A stretch of DNA of 64,000 nucleotides from Mycobacterium alsense (lineage in GTDB: Bacteria > Actinomycetota > Actinomycetes > Mycobacteriales > Mycobacteriaceae), in the NCBI RefSeq assembly GCF_002086635.1, contig NZ_MVHD01000008.1:1-64000 (forward strand), written 5' to 3'. Below, piece by piece: positions 52,603 to 63,042 of this stretch (positions are counted from its first letter, which is position 1; every line of letters begins with the position of its first letter). Position numbers and translations under genes: made by a program. The notes beneath the pieces are model-generated. The model searched no databases and was not told the origin of the DNA. It saw nothing but the letters and a program-made list of their open reading frames with translations.

Positions 52603-53013
52603 ATGCAGACGGTCTTGTTCGTGCTGGGCCTGGTCCTGTTCTTGATCGGCTTGCTTACCGGGTTCGCCGTCCCGGCACTGAAGAACCCGCGCATGGCGCT
52701 GTCGAGCCACCTCGAGGCGGTCATCAACGGCATGTTCCTCGTGATACTCGGCCTGCTCTGGCCGCACATCCACCTGTCCCGAGCGTGGGGGGTCACGGCG
52801 GTCGCCCTGATCGTGTACGCCGGCTACGCGAACTGGCTGGCCTCGCTGCTCGCAGCGGCATGGGGCGCGGGCCGCAGGCTCGCGCCCATCGCCGCCGCCG
52901 GCCACGAGGCCCCGGCGGCGAAGGAAGGGCTCGTCAGCCTTCTGTTGATCTCCCTGGCGCTGGCGATCGTGTTCGGCGTGGGCATCGTGATCGTCGGGCT
53001 ATTCGGGCGATGA
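52603..53013 (+). CDS. Small four-helix membrane protein, hydroxylaminobenzene mutase (HabA)-like
   Basis: 136 residues with four hydrophobic helices (about 3-25, 40-58, 63-85, 110-134). The first loop GFAVPALKNPRMALSSHLEAV and the segment NGMFLVILGLLWP recall HabA/HabB, which rearrange hydroxylaminobenzene to 2-aminophenol. The match is from memory and moderate. It is divergent from the kinase-like gene and converges on the diiron protein gene. Confidence 0.7.
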   Translation: MQTVLFVLGLVLFLIGLLTGFAVPALKNPRMALSSHLEAVINGMFLVILGLLWPHIHLSRAWGVTAVALIVYAGYANWLASLLAAAWGAGRRLAPIAAAGHEAPAAKEGLVSLLLISLALAIVFGVGIVIVGLFGR

Positions 53014-53054
53014 CGAAATCCAAAGGGCAACGTCGAGGCCGAAAACCTTTGTGG

Positions 53055-53077
53055 GAGCTGACTTGCCGGGTCAGCTC
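53055..53077. terminator. Hairpin between the HabA-like and diiron genes
   Basis: GAGCTGAC and GTCAGCTC form a perfect 8-base stem with a 7-base loop, overlapping the stop codon of the minus-strand diiron gene. It may serve as a bidirectional terminator, though no T tract follows. Confidence 0.45.
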
Positions 53078-54171
53078 GCGCCCGCGGCGATCACCTCGTT
53101 CACCTCGAGGGCCCGGTCCGCCATCTCGGCGTGTGCCTTGTCGAGGGCGTCGGCCTGGTCCTCGTCGGCCTTCATCAGCGCCTCGATGTCGAAGGCGGCC
53201 ATGTCGAGGACACCCATGTCCCGGAAGGCCTTCTGCACCTTGTCTCCCCACAGCCCGATGTCCTTGACGATCGGCACGATGCGGCTGAACAGATGCGAGC
53301 GGAACTGGATCATCAGCGGCGACGCGTCGACCCACGCGGCGCATTCTTGGACGTCCATGCCGAGGGTCTCGAAGACCTCCTCGCCGCGGAACCGGTCGCG
53401 CATCAGGTAGCAGGCGTCCACGACGAACTCCTCGCGCTCGTCGCGCTCGGCCTCGGTCAGCGCGGCGTAGTAGTCCTTCAGCGAGATGCGGCCGAAGGCG
53501 ACGTGCCGGGCCTCGTCCTGCATGACGTAGGCCAGCACCTTCTTGGCCAGCGAATCCTGCGGCGCCATGTCACGCAGCACCCCGAAGGCGGCGAGTGCGA
53601 GCCCCTCGATGAGCACCTGCATGCCGAGATAGGGCATGTCCCAACGCGCGTCGCGCAGGGTGTCGTCCAGCAGCGCGGTCAGGTGCTTGTTGATCGGGTA
53701 GACCAGGCCGACTTTCTCCTGCAGGAATCGCGAGAACGCCTCGACGTGCCGGGCCTCGTCCATGGTCTGGGTGGCCGCGTAGAACTTCGCGTCCAGATCC
53801 GGAACCACCTCGACGATCTTGGCCGCGCACACCATCGCACCCTGCTCGCCGTGCAGGAACTGGGAGAACTGCCAGGCCTGGAAGTGCTGGCGCAGTTCAT
53901 CGCGGCGCGCCTCGTCGGCGGCCTCCCACATCGGGCTGGCGAACAGCGGATGGAACTCGTCGGGCAGCCCGACGGGGTTCATCGGGTCGACGTCCTGGGC
54001 CCAGTCGATGCGCGACTGGGCATCCCACTGCTTGTCCTTGCCCTTCTGGTACAGCGAAAGGAGCCGGGCGCGCCCCTCGTCGTACTCCCACGTGAAGCGC
54101 GCGTCGCCGGCGCTGGGAACCTCCCACGAATAAGGCTCGGGCACGTCCGTGTACTTGTCCCGCGTGGTCAT
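53071..54171 (-). CDS. Ferritin-like diiron-carboxylate protein
   Basis: 366 residues, all-helical. Two diiron signatures are present: E in FLHGEQGAMV near 105, then E-x-x-H in MDEARHVEAF near 140, and a second pair in MQDEARHVAFG near 215. This is the layout of ribonucleotide-reductase-R2-like or AurF-like oxygenases and oxidases. The ATG at 54171 follows an agaggtag site. A palindrome upstream may be its operator. Whether it is an oxidase, N-oxygenase or other enzyme cannot be told; the HabA-like neighbour makes aromatic amine chemistry worth considering. Confidence 0.8.
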   Translation of the reverse strand: MTTRDKYTDVPEPYSWEVPSAGDARFTWEYDEGRARLLSLYQKGKDKQWDAQSRIDWAQDVDPMNPVGLPDEFHPLFASPMWEAADEARRDELRQHFQAWQFSQFLHGEQGAMVCAAKIVEVVPDLDAKFYAATQTMDEARHVEAFSRFLQEKVGLVYPINKHLTALLDDTLRDARWDMPYLGMQVLIEGLALAAFGVLRDMAPQDSLAKKVLAYVMQDEARHVAFGRISLKDYYAALTEAERDEREEFVVDACYLMRDRFRGEEVFETLGMDVQECAAWVDASPLMIQFRSHLFSRIVPIVKDIGLWGDKVQKAFRDMGVLDMAAFDIEALMKADEDQADALDKAHAEMADRALEVNEVIAAGAS

Positions 54172-54195
54172 GAGCCACTACCTCTCTGCTCCGTG

Positions 54196-54214
54196 TGACC
54201 AGTGGTCATATGAC
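54196..54214. promoter_or_regulatory. Palindrome upstream of the diiron gene
   Basis: TGACCA-G-TGGTCA overlaps a second palindrome GTCATATGAC. The double inverted repeat lies 25 bases before the ATG and looks like a repressor operator, of the kind TetR or GntR proteins bind. Confidence 0.5.
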
Positions 54215-54265
54215 GAGTATCACACTGCACCCGATGCGTGCGGCGCGTCAACCCCGACGCGCGGG

Positions 54266-55780
54266 CTAACCGACCGCGGCCGGCTCCAGGCCGAAAAGGT
54301 GTGTGGGCGTCGACTTGCCCTTCAGCGCGTGAGGGCCCCGGTCGGTGAGGCCGGGCGGTGGAGAAACCAGGGCGTCGACGGTCTGCTGGGTGAGCAGGAT
54401 CGCGTCGCCGGTGGTTTTGGTCAGCTGCTCGACGCGGGCCGCGACGTTGACGGCGTCACCGATCAAGGTGAACTCCAGCTTGCCCGCGGCGCCGATCGTC
54501 CCGGCGATCACCTTGCCGGTGTTGATCCCGATGCCGATGCGAAGCTCCCCGCCGAAGCGCTCGGCCACAAGCCGATGGATCCGCACCGCCGCCGCCACCG
54601 CGGCCTCGGCATGATCCGCAAGATCATTGGGGGCACCGAACACCGCCAGCGCGCCATCCCCCAGGAACTTGTTGACATGCCCCCCGGCGTCCACCACGGC
54701 CGGCACCACGATCTCGAACAGCGCATTGAGCCGCGCCACCGTGTCCTCGGCACTGTTGGCCTCCGCGAACGGGGTGAAGTCACGAATGTCGACAAACATC
54801 ACCGTCACCTCGCGACGCTCCCCGCTGAACACGTCGTCGCCCTGCTCGAGCAACCGCGCCGCCAAGGCCGGATCAACATAGGTACCGAACGCGGCCTGAA
54901 GACGTTGCCGCTCAGCCAAACCCGCCTGCATCCGATTGAACGACGCCGCCAACGCACCCAAATCATCGTCCTGCACCACCGGCAACCGTCGCGAGTAATC
55001 CCCGGCCGCAACACGTTTCGTGCCCTCGGCAAGATCGCGAATGGGTTGCAGCATTGGCGAGTACGCGGCCCACAGCGACGGCCCGATGACGAGCACCAGG
55101 ACACCACCGATCACCATGGCGAGGGCGGGGCCGTGGCTCGTCAGGTCCAGTACGGCCCCCAGGATCGCGCCCGCGACGGCGAACGCGAACCCGACCGCGA
55201 GCATGGCCACGTTGGTCCAGATGGCGAACGTCGGGCGGGAGCGAGGCAGGGAATCGCCGATCCCGGTGTCCGAGACCATCGCGGTCCGGGCGGGTCGCAG
55301 GGTTTGTTCGGTGTAGCTGTGCAGAGTGATCAGCTGGCCGGCGGTCCCGACGACGGCGCCCAGAATCGCGTACTGGATGAGCCGCGACCCGCTGGCTCCC
55401 GCAATCATCCCGACACCGACGAACAGGGCCGCGATCCAGAAGAAGGTGACGACCACCCCCCTCGTGATCAGTTTCCGGCCATAGCTGTAGGTGGCACGCA
55501 GCGCGCTCTCTCGATCGACGTCTTCGCCGGCGGCCCACCGCTCGATGAGGCGGGGATCCCTGGCGCCGGGAGCTACCAGCACGCACAGGTACGCGAGCAC
55601 GGCGACCGCGGTCACCGCGGCCGCCTCGGTGTAGCGATCGGACCTCTCGAAAGCGACGATGCCGAACGACCAGGCGAGATAGACCGGGAGCGCCACCGGG
55701 AGGGTGAGCGCCCAGCCCACCCACGAATACCTGGATTTGTACCGCTCCCACGCCAATTGCCAGATGCGATCCATGCCCAT
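54266..55780 (-). CDS. Membrane adenylate cyclase: six-helix membrane domain, HAMP, class III catalytic domain
   Basis: 504 residues. About six hydrophobic helices between 20 and 245, a HAMP linker (about 245-300, PIRDLAEGTKRVAAGDYSRR), then a class III cyclase (about 325-490). Catalytic residues seen: metal Asp in MFVDIRDFT, Lys and Asp in NKFLGDGALAVFG, the adenine-site Asp in LIGDAVNVAAR and the transition-state Asn/Arg. It should make cAMP in the cytoplasm in response to a membrane signal, like the M. tuberculosis Rv3645 group. The ATG at 55780 lies just inside a terminator-like hairpin that separates it from the P450 upstream. Confidence 0.92.
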   Translation of the reverse strand: MGMDRIWQLAWERYKSRYSWVGWALTLPVALPVYLAWSFGIVAFERSDRYTEAAAVTAVAVLAYLCVLVAPGARDPRLIERWAAGEDVDRESALRATYSYGRKLITRGVVVTFFWIAALFVGVGMIAGASGSRLIQYAILGAVVGTAGQLITLHSYTEQTLRPARTAMVSDTGIGDSLPRSRPTFAIWTNVAMLAVGFAFAVAGAILGAVLDLTSHGPALAMVIGGVLVLVIGPSLWAAYSPMLQPIRDLAEGTKRVAAGDYSRRLPVVQDDDLGALAASFNRMQAGLAERQRLQAAFGTYVDPALAARLLEQGDDVFSGERREVTVMFVDIRDFTPFAEANSAEDTVARLNALFEIVVPAVVDAGGHVNKFLGDGALAVFGAPNDLADHAEAAVAAAVRIHRLVAERFGGELRIGIGINTGKVIAGTIGAAGKLEFTLIGDAVNVAARVEQLTKTTGDAILLTQQTVDALVSPPPGLTDRGPHALKGKSTPTHLFGLEPAAVG

Positions 55781-55783
55781 AGC

Positions 55784-55816
55784 GAAACACCCCCGGCGAT
55801 GAACCGGGGGCGTTTC
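55784..55816 (-). terminator. Terminator hairpin of the P450 gene, near-copy of the groEL1 terminator
   Basis: GAAACACCCCCGG pairs with CCGGGGGCGTTTC (one mismatch) around a 7-base loop. It lies between the P450 stop and the cyclase start on the minus strand. The preceding 11 or more bases (GTAGTGCCGAA on the minus strand) are the same as before the groEL1 terminator. Confidence 0.75.
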
Positions 55817-55867
55817 TTCGGCACTACATCAGGGCCGAATGTCAAGTCGGGGCGCCGCGATTGGTTT

Positions 55868-57070
55868 TCATGCGAGGACGGCCGGCATCGTCTCCCAGCC
55901 GCGAACCGTCGATGTCGTGGTCATGCGTGCCCGAGACATATCGATGTCCCACTCCGGGAAGCGGTTGAGCACCTCGTCGAGCGCCACGCGGCCCTCCATC
56001 CGGGCTAACGACGCTCCCAGGCAGTAGTGCACGCCAACGCCGAATCCGACATGGGCTCCGGCTTTGCGGTGAATGTCGAAGACGTCGCCATCGGGTGGGA
56101 ACTGCCGGTGGTCGCGGTTTGCAGCACCGGCGAGCAACATCATGATGCTGCCAGCCGGCACGTGCTGTCCGTAATACTGCACATCGCGTGTGAGGGTGCG
56201 CGCGATGTGTGGCGCGGGGGGTTCGAAACGCAGCAGCTCCTCGATCGCGCCGGCAATCAGGCTGCGGTCGGCGGCCAGCTCCCGCCGTTGCTCGGGATGC
56301 TCGGCCAAAACCTTGCCCGCCCAACCGATTAGCCGGGTCGTTGTCTCGGCGCCGCCCGCGGCGACCAGCGTGATGCAAATCAGTAGTTCCTCGCGGGTCA
56401 GCCCCCGTGTCGTGCCGTCGAGGTCGGTGAATTGGACGCCGAGCAATTCGGTGACAACGTCGTCGGAGGGGTGTTCAGCGCGCCAATCGAGGTAGTCGGC
56501 GAACAACTGCCCCGTTTCCAGCCCTGAGGACGCCGCTTTCATTTTTCCGCCGGCCTCGGTGTTGACGTGACCCTCGGCGAGGTCGAGCACCTCCTGCCGC
56601 ATCTCGTCGGGAATTCCCAGCAGCCTGCACACGACTCGCACCGGCATCTGGGCGCCCAGGTTGGCGATGAAGTCAAATTCACCGGTACCGACTAACGGAT
56701 CGAGACTCTCGGCACAGAATTGCCGTGCGGTGGCCTCGACCTCGCGCATTTTGCGCGGCGTGAACATGCGAGAAAGGCTCTGGCGGTAGATGTCGTGAAG
56801 CGGCGGGTCCTCCATGAGAAACACTCCGGGCGGAATCGGCATGTCAGCCTTGATCAACTCGAGAATGTTGCCCCGGGCAGAGCTGAACGTCTCATGGTCA
56901 TGCAGCGCCGCATGCACGTCGTCGAATCGGCTCAGCGCGTGAAAGTCGTGTCGTTCGTTGTAGGACAGCGGCGCCTCCTCGCGGAGCCGCTGAAACAGCG
57001 GATACGGATCGGCGTTGAGTTCGACATCGTAGGGGTCATAGGACAGTCCACTCGCGGTCTTGACACCCAT
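55868..57070 (-). CDS. Cytochrome P450
   Basis: 400 residues from the ATG at 57070 (MGVKTASG); the frame runs 10 codons further without P450 similarity. I-helix AAGGAETTTR, K-helix EELLRFEPPAPH, haem loop FGVGVHYCLGASLA with Cys near 346. The C-helix region EDPPLHDIYRQSLSRMF is typical of actinobacterial soluble P450s (CYP124/125/142-like region). It is not closely similar to the other P450 in the window. The substrate is unknown. It ends 52 bases before a terminator-like hairpin. Confidence 0.92.
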   Translation of the reverse strand: MGVKTASGLSYDPYDVELNADPYPLFQRLREEAPLSYNERHDFHALSRFDDVHAALHDHETFSSARGNILELIKADMPIPPGVFLMEDPPLHDIYRQSLSRMFTPRKMREVEATARQFCAESLDPLVGTGEFDFIANLGAQMPVRVVCRLLGIPDEMRQEVLDLAEGHVNTEAGGKMKAASSGLETGQLFADYLDWRAEHPSDDVVTELLGVQFTDLDGTTRGLTREELLICITLVAAGGAETTTRLIGWAGKVLAEHPEQRRELAADRSLIAGAIEELLRFEPPAPHIARTLTRDVQYYGQHVPAGSIMMLLAGAANRDHRQFPPDGDVFDIHRKAGAHVGFGVGVHYCLGASLARMEGRVALDEVLNRFPEWDIDMSRARMTTTSTVRGWETMPAVLA

Positions 57071-57224
57071 GAATCTGCAACTCCCGTCATCGGACGCCAA
57101 CCGTGCTCATCCTCACGCCGCACGGCATTTGGGTCAACGATCGAATAATTCGCCCGCCGCTCCGGTGGCAGATTCAAGCATCAAACGATTCAACGCCCGG
57201 GCGCTTCGGCGGTCATCGGGTGGA

Positions 57225-57596
57225 CTAACCGTGGACGAACGTGACCGTCTCGTCGAGCGCGCGGCCCGTCCGCGTGTAACCGACCTCGGGGTCCTCGTAC
57301 CCGATCGACATGCCGCAGAAGAGGATGAGCCCGTCCGGGGGCGACAGGATCTCCGCGACAGTCTTGCGATACACCGACCACGCCATCTGCGGGCAACTGT
57401 GCAGCCCTTCGGCGCGCAGCGGCAGCATGACGGTCTGCAGATACATGCCCACGTCGGCCCATCGGGGACGGCCCAGGTCGCGGTCGATATAGCAAAACAG
57501 GGCGGCCGGTGCGCGAAAACAGTCCCAGTTCGCGGAAGCGGCCCTCTGACGCGCCTCCCAGTCCTCGCGCTCAATGCCGAGTGCGCTGTAGCGCAC
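57225..57596 (-). pseudogene. 5'-truncated nitroreductase
   Basis: A 123-codon frame whose protein matches the C-terminal half of a nitroreductase-family enzyme: WADVGMYLQTVMLPLRAEGL, then PPDGLILFCGMSIGYEDPE and the ending of such flavoproteins. The FMN-binding N-terminal half (the usual RRSIR segment) is not found upstream in any frame, so the gene is truncated. Confidence 0.7.
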
Positions 57597-57701
57597 GATT
57601 CGAAACCGTTTCCGACGTCGCCGGCGACGCTCGCCTCCGACCGTTGGCCTACATGCGAAAACTGTTGCGGTTCAGTACACAAGCCCCCAGGCCGGCATCG
57701 A

Positions 57702-57894
57702 CACCTGGTGCTGATCCTCATCAGCCGTGGGCGGACCGTCATGGTCGAGCAGGTCTCTAACTCGATTATTCGCGGCATTCCCGTTAGCAGCGCCGTCATG
57801 GCAGTCTTCGAACTTGACGAATGGGGACGAATCCAGCAGTGGCGGGAAGCCTACGATCTGAAATCGGCGACCGACCAGATCGCAACTTCACCTC
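57702..57894 (+). pseudogene. Remnant of a limonene-epoxide-hydrolase / SnoaL-like protein
   Basis: In one forward frame the DNA reads GRTVMVEQVSNSIIRGIP then VMAVFELDEWGRIQQWREAYDL, the last two strands and helix of a limonene-1,2-epoxide hydrolase-type SnoaL fold. There is no start or N-terminal half and the frame runs on into unrelated sequence. It is a decayed fragment. Confidence 0.55.
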
Positions 57895-58102
57895 GCGGGG
57901 GTCACCCTGCCCGACCGGGTTCAGGTCAACCGTGGCCGCGACTATTACCTGCAGTCGTCCGCTTCGTGACTTACTTCTCGACCACTGCCGTCTCACTGCT
58001 GGCGATTGCCGCCTAACGCGACAATGAATGTCTGCGACGCCAGGCCGAGAATTATCGCAATAGCTGGTGTCTGGAGCGGGGATCTCGGCGCGGCGCGGAA
58101 AC
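57895..58102. other. Non-coding decayed DNA at the right edge of the island
   Basis: About 200 bases between the epoxide-hydrolase-like remnant and the groEL1 terminator. No gene, repeat or RNA is recognised; the sequence is locally less GC-rich than the coding DNA. Confidence 0.4.
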
Positions 58103-58137
58103 GAAACACCCCCGGGGGTCGGAACCGGGGGTGTTTC
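58103..58137 (-). terminator. groEL1 rho-independent terminator
   Basis: GAAACACCCCCGG and CCGGGGGTGTTTC form a perfect 13-base stem with a 9-base loop, 11 bases after the groEL1 stop, followed on the minus strand by GTTTCC. It fits an intrinsic terminator with a weak T tract. Confidence 0.85.
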
Positions 58138-58148
58138 TTCGGCACTAC

Positions 58149-59819
<1,671 letters not shown>

Positions 59820-59862
59820 TCACCCGCGGTCATGCGGGGATCGCCGGGGCGGGACACGGTCC

Positions 59863-60165
59863 TTACTTGGCTACGACAGCCAGCACGTCGCGGGCGGACA
59901 GGATCAGGTACTCCTCGCCGTTGTACTTGATCTCGGTGCCGCCGTACTTGCTGTAGATGACGGTGTCACCCTCCGAGACGTCCAGCGGGATCCGCTTCTC
60001 GCCGTCCTCGTCCCAGCGGCCGGGGCCGACGGCGACGACGGTGCCTTCCTGCGGCTTCTCCTTGGCGGTGTCGGGAATGACCAGACCGGACGCGGTCGTG
60101 GTCTCGGCCTCGTTGGCCTGCACGAGAATCTTGTCCTCGAGTGGCTTGATGTTCACCTTCGCCAC
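59863..60165 (-). CDS. groES: Co-chaperonin GroES
   Basis: 100 residues, typical size. It starts [18 protein letters not shown] (GTG start, M-A-K-V-N-I) and has the mobile loop [20 protein letters not shown] near 17-36 and the roof segment [16 protein letters not shown]. It caps the GroEL ring during folding. The GTG at 60165 follows tggagggctcc. First gene of the groES-groEL1 operon. Confidence 0.97.
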   Translation of the reverse strand: MAKVNIKPLEDKILVQANEAETTTASGLVIPDTAKEKPQEGTVVAVGPGRWDEDGEKRIPLDVSEGDTVIYSKYGGTEIKYNGEEYLILSARDVLAVVAK

Positions 60166-60189
60166 GATTGGAGCCCTCCACTAGTTCGA

Positions 60190-60280
60190 TCGGGCCGGGG
60201 CCTGCGCCCCGACGGTTTGTTGCGGGTCCGGGGCCTGCGCCCCGGCCGGAGTTGGCGGTCGGTCCGGGGTGAGCCCCGAA
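60190..60280. repeat. Repeated GC hairpins in the groES leader
   Basis: GGGGCCTGCGCCCC occurs at about 60197-60210 and again at about 60230-60243, and a related GGGGTGAGCCCC follows near 60266. Each can fold into a short hairpin in the untranslated leader of groES. It may affect mRNA stability or heat response; this is inference. Confidence 0.5.
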
Positions 60281-60366
60281 CCGCCCGAATTATCAGTGAT
60301 GCGGCATCCTTCCGAGCCCTCGCGCCGTCGTCGCGGGTGCCGGCACAGGGCTCGGCCGATTGCCAC

Positions 60367-60393
60367 CTAGCACTCTATACATGAGAGTGCTAG
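60367..60393 (-). promoter_or_regulatory. CIRCE element (HrcA operator) of groES-groEL1
   Basis: CTAGCACTC-N9-GAGTGCTAG is a match to the CIRCE consensus TTAGCACTC-N9-GAGTGCTAA. The right half continues into another CACTC, so GAGTGCTAGCACTC (60385-60398) forms an overlapping 14-base palindrome, giving three half-sites. It lies about 200 bases upstream of groES, implying a long leader. Confidence 0.92.
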
Positions 60394-60429
60394 CACTCAA
60401 GGGGGGCCTGCTGCTTCCGTCCGCGGCAG

Positions 60430-61473
60430 CTAGGGCAGCTGGCCCTTGACCACGGGCAGGCCCGGATCGCTGGGCACGTCCAGCGGCGACGGCGGCGCGC
60501 CCGCGGCCACGAGGTGCGCGGCGAAGGCCGCGATCATCGCCCCGTTGTCGGTGCACAGCCGGGGCCCGGGGATCCGCAGGGTCAGGCCCGCGTCCGCGCA
60601 GCGCTGGGTGGCGAGCTCCCGCAGCCGCGAGTTCGCGGCCACTCCCCCCGCGATCAGCAGGGTCGACACCCCGAGCGCGGTCGCCGCGCGCACCGCCTTG
60701 CGGGTCAGCACGTCGGCGACGGCCTCCTGGAAGCCGGCGGCGATCTCGGCGGTAGCGGCGGCGGGGTGGCTCTCGACATAGCGCGCGACGGCGGTCTTGA
60801 GCCCGGAGAAGCTGAACGCGTATGGGTCGTCGCGTGGGCCGGTCATGCCGCGGGGGAAGGCGGGGATCTCCGCGGCGGCCCGTTCGCAGGTGCGGGCCAG
60901 GTCGTCGAGCACCTTCCCGCCCGGATAGCCCAGCCCCAGCAGCCGCGCCACCTTGTCGTAGGCCTCCCCGGCGGCGTCGTCGACGGTGCTGCCCAGTTCG
61001 ACGATCGGCTCGCCGAGGGAGCGCACGTGCAACAGGTGGGTGTGTCCGCCCGACACCAGCAGCGCCACACAGTCGGGCAGCGGCCCGTGTTCGTAGACAT
61101 CGGCGGCCAGGTGTCCGCCCAGGTGGTTCACGGCGTAGAACGGCACGCCCCACGCGGCCGAATACGCCTTGGCCGCGGCGACTCCCACCAACAGCGCGCC
61201 GGCGAGGCCGGGCCCGATGGTGGCCGCGACGACGTCAGGTTTGGCCGGCCTGTCCAGACCGGCCGCCGCCAGCGCGCGGCGCATGGTGGGACCCAGCGCC
61301 TCCAGGTGGGCGCGCGACGCGATCTCGGGGACGACGCCGCCGAAGCGGACGTGTTCGTCGACGCTGGAGGCGACCTCGTCTGCCAGCAGGGTCACGGCGC
61401 CGTCCTCGCCCAGGCGCGCGATGCCGACTCCCGTTTCGTCGCAGGAGGTTTCGATGGCCAGGATGGTCGTCAT
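60430..61473 (-). CDS. tsaD: tRNA threonylcarbamoyl transferase TsaD
   Basis: 347 residues from the ATG at 61473, which overlaps the rimI stop (ATGA). ASKHA ATPase fold: ETSCDETG near 7-14, the metal-binding H-x3-H in NHLGGHLA near 110-118, SGGHTHL near 138 and the C-terminal DNGAMIA. It transfers the threonylcarbamoyl group to A37 of ANN-decoding tRNAs together with TsaB and TsaE. Rv3419c homologue. Last gene of the coupled operon. Confidence 0.95.
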   Translation of the reverse strand: MTTILAIETSCDETGVGIARLGEDGAVTLLADEVASSVDEHVRFGGVVPEIASRAHLEALGPTMRRALAAAGLDRPAKPDVVAATIGPGLAGALLVGVAAAKAYSAAWGVPFYAVNHLGGHLAADVYEHGPLPDCVALLVSGGHTHLLHVRSLGEPIVELGSTVDDAAGEAYDKVARLLGLGYPGGKVLDDLARTCERAAAEIPAFPRGMTGPRDDPYAFSFSGLKTAVARYVESHPAAATAEIAAGFQEAVADVLTRKAVRAATALGVSTLLIAGGVAANSRLRELATQRCADAGLTLRIPGPRLCTDNGAMIAAFAAHLVAAGAPPSPLDVPSDPGLPVVKGQLP

Positions 61474-61961
61474 AAGGCGCCCCCGCAAGCGGGGGCGGTC
61501 CCCTCCCGCCGCATCGTGTACGCGTCGGCGCCGCTGACCCGGTAGTAGCGCCGGCGCAGCCCGACCTGCGCGAAGCCCGCGCTTTTGTACAGGGCGATGG
61601 CGGCCTCGTTGTCGGTGCGGACCTCGAGGTAGACGACGCCGCCGGCGGCGAAGTCGAGCAGCTCGTCGAGCAGCCGGCGCCCGATGCCGCGGCCCTGATA
61701 GAGCGGGTCGACGCCGATGGTGTGCACCTCGTGCTCGAACGGTGGGGTGCGGCCCAGCCGCGAGATGCCGGCGTACCCGACGAGCCGGCCGTCGACGCGC
61801 GCGCCCACGTAATGGGTGTGCTTGGCGGCCAGTTCGCGGTTGAACGCCACCGCGGGCCACGGGTCGTCGCCGTCGAACAGCTGGGCCTCCAGCTCGGCGC
61901 ACCGCTGCGCGTCGGCCGGCGTCAACGCGCCGATGGTCACGGGCTGGCTGGACGCGGTCAT
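61470..61961 (-). CDS. rimI: Ribosomal-protein-alanine N-acetyltransferase RimI
   Basis: 163 residues from the ATG at 61961, overlapping the tsaB stop (ATGA). GNAT fold with the acetyl-CoA pyrophosphate loop [15 protein letters not shown] near 78-92 and the C-terminal [12 protein letters not shown] segment. Acetylates the N-terminus of ribosomal protein S18 in E. coli; mycobacterial substrates may be broader. It sits between tsaB and tsaD as in M. tuberculosis (Rv3420c). The open frame further upstream is a shadow of tsaB. Confidence 0.93.
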   Translation of the reverse strand: MTASSQPVTIGALTPADAQRCAELEAQLFDGDDPWPAVAFNRELAAKHTHYVGARVDGRLVGYAGISRLGRTPPFEHEVHTIGVDPLYQGRGIGRRLLDELLDFAAGGVVYLEVRTDNEAAIALYKSAGFAQVGLRRRYYRVSGADAYTMRREGTAPACGGAL

Positions 61962-62587
61962 CGGCGAGCCGCCAACGGTTTCGCGTCGGGCCGGCGCAGG
62001 TACAGGGCCACCAGCGGCGCCGGGTCCGCCGACCAGTCGTCCACCGCCGCCGCCAGCCCGGCCGGCGTCGGGTGGGCCGGGCCGCACACCGGCAGGCCGA
62101 AGAGCGCCGCATGCTCCGGCGAGCCGGCGACCGCGGCGGCCGGGCCGGGGTCGACGTCGGCCGGGGCAGCGACTCCCGGTCCGCCGGTGCGGATCCCGTC
62201 GCGGTAGCGGGCCCAGTACACCTCGCGCCGGCGGGCGTCGGTGACCACCAGGGCCTCGGCGGTGGTGAGCACCCCGATGGCGTCCAGGCTGCACACGCCG
62301 TGTACCGGGATGCCCAGCGCGTGCCCGTACGCGGCGGCGGTCGCCATTCCGGCGCGCAGCCCGGTGAACGGGCCGGGCCCGCAGCCCACGACGACGGCGT
62401 CGAGATCGTCCATGGTCAGCGCGGCGTCGGAAAGGGCGGCCAGCACGTTGGGCGTCAGCCGCTCGGCGTGCGCGCGGGCGTCGACGGTGACCCGCTCGGC
62501 CAGCACGGTCAGGTCGTCACGACGCACGATGCCCGCGGTCACGGCGGGGGTGGAGCTGTCAAGGGCGAGGATCACTCGCGCCCCCAT
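61958..62587 (-). CDS. tsaB: tRNA threonylcarbamoyladenosine scaffold protein TsaB
   Basis: 209 residues from the ATG at 62587; a GTG two codons upstream is also possible. ASKHA-like fold: [13 protein letters not shown] near 8-20, the conserved [12 protein letters not shown] near 45, and [13 protein letters not shown] near 70-82, the TsaB signature. It has no ATPase activity of its own and pairs with TsaD in threonylcarbamoylation of tRNA. It overlaps tsaE at its start and rimI at its end. Confidence 0.94.
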   Translation of the reverse strand: MGARVILALDSSTPAVTAGIVRRDDLTVLAERVTVDARAHAERLTPNVLAALSDAALTMDDLDAVVVGCGPGPFTGLRAGMATAAAYGHALGIPVHGVCSLDAIGVLTTAEALVVTDARRREVYWARYRDGIRTGGPGVAAPADVDPGPAAAVAGSPEHAALFGLPVCGPAHPTPAGLAAAVDDWSADPAPLVALYLRRPDAKPLAARR

Positions 62588-63042
62588 TCCCACGTCGCGA
62601 TCCGCACGTCGGAGTGGCTGACCCGCTCCAGCCGGACGTCGAGGTGCCGCTCGGAGAGGCGTTCGGCGAGGCCCTCACCCCACTCGACCACCACCACCGC
62701 GTCGTCGAGATCGGTGTCAAGGTCCAGCGAGTCGAGCTCGGCCAGCAGGTCGGCGCCGTCGTGGTCCAGCAATCGGTACATGTCGACGTGAATCATCGCC
62801 GGTGCGCCGGGCCGCCGCCCCGGGTGCACCCGCGCCAGCACGTACGACGGTGACGTCACCGGGCCGTCGACGTCCATCGCCGCGGCAATACCCTTGGCCA
62901 GCACCGTTTTTCCCGCACCGAGCGGACCGGAGAGCACCACCACGTCGCCGGCGCGCAGTCCCTCGCCCAGCCGCGACCCGAGCGCGACGGTGTCCTCGAC
63001 GCGTTCGAGCGTGGCCGTGCCCCGCATCTCGACGTCACCCAT
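62572..63042 (-). CDS. tsaE: tRNA threonylcarbamoyladenosine ATPase TsaE
   Basis: 156 residues from the ATG at 63042 (MGDVEMRG); the frame continues six codons upstream. Walker A is GPLGAGKTVLAKG near 40-52, Walker B-like VVVVEWGEG near 125, and the family block SPSYVLARVH and IHVDMYRL. It drives the TsaB-TsaD complex. It overlaps the upstream hydrolase stop by 8 bases. Rv3422c homologue. Confidence 0.94.
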   Translation of the reverse strand: MGDVEMRGTATLERVEDTVALGSRLGEGLRAGDVVVLSGPLGAGKTVLAKGIAAAMDVDGPVTSPSYVLARVHPGRRPGAPAMIHVDMYRLLDHDGADLLAELDSLDLDTDLDDAVVVVEWGEGLAERLSERHLDVRLERVSHSDVRIATWEWGRE

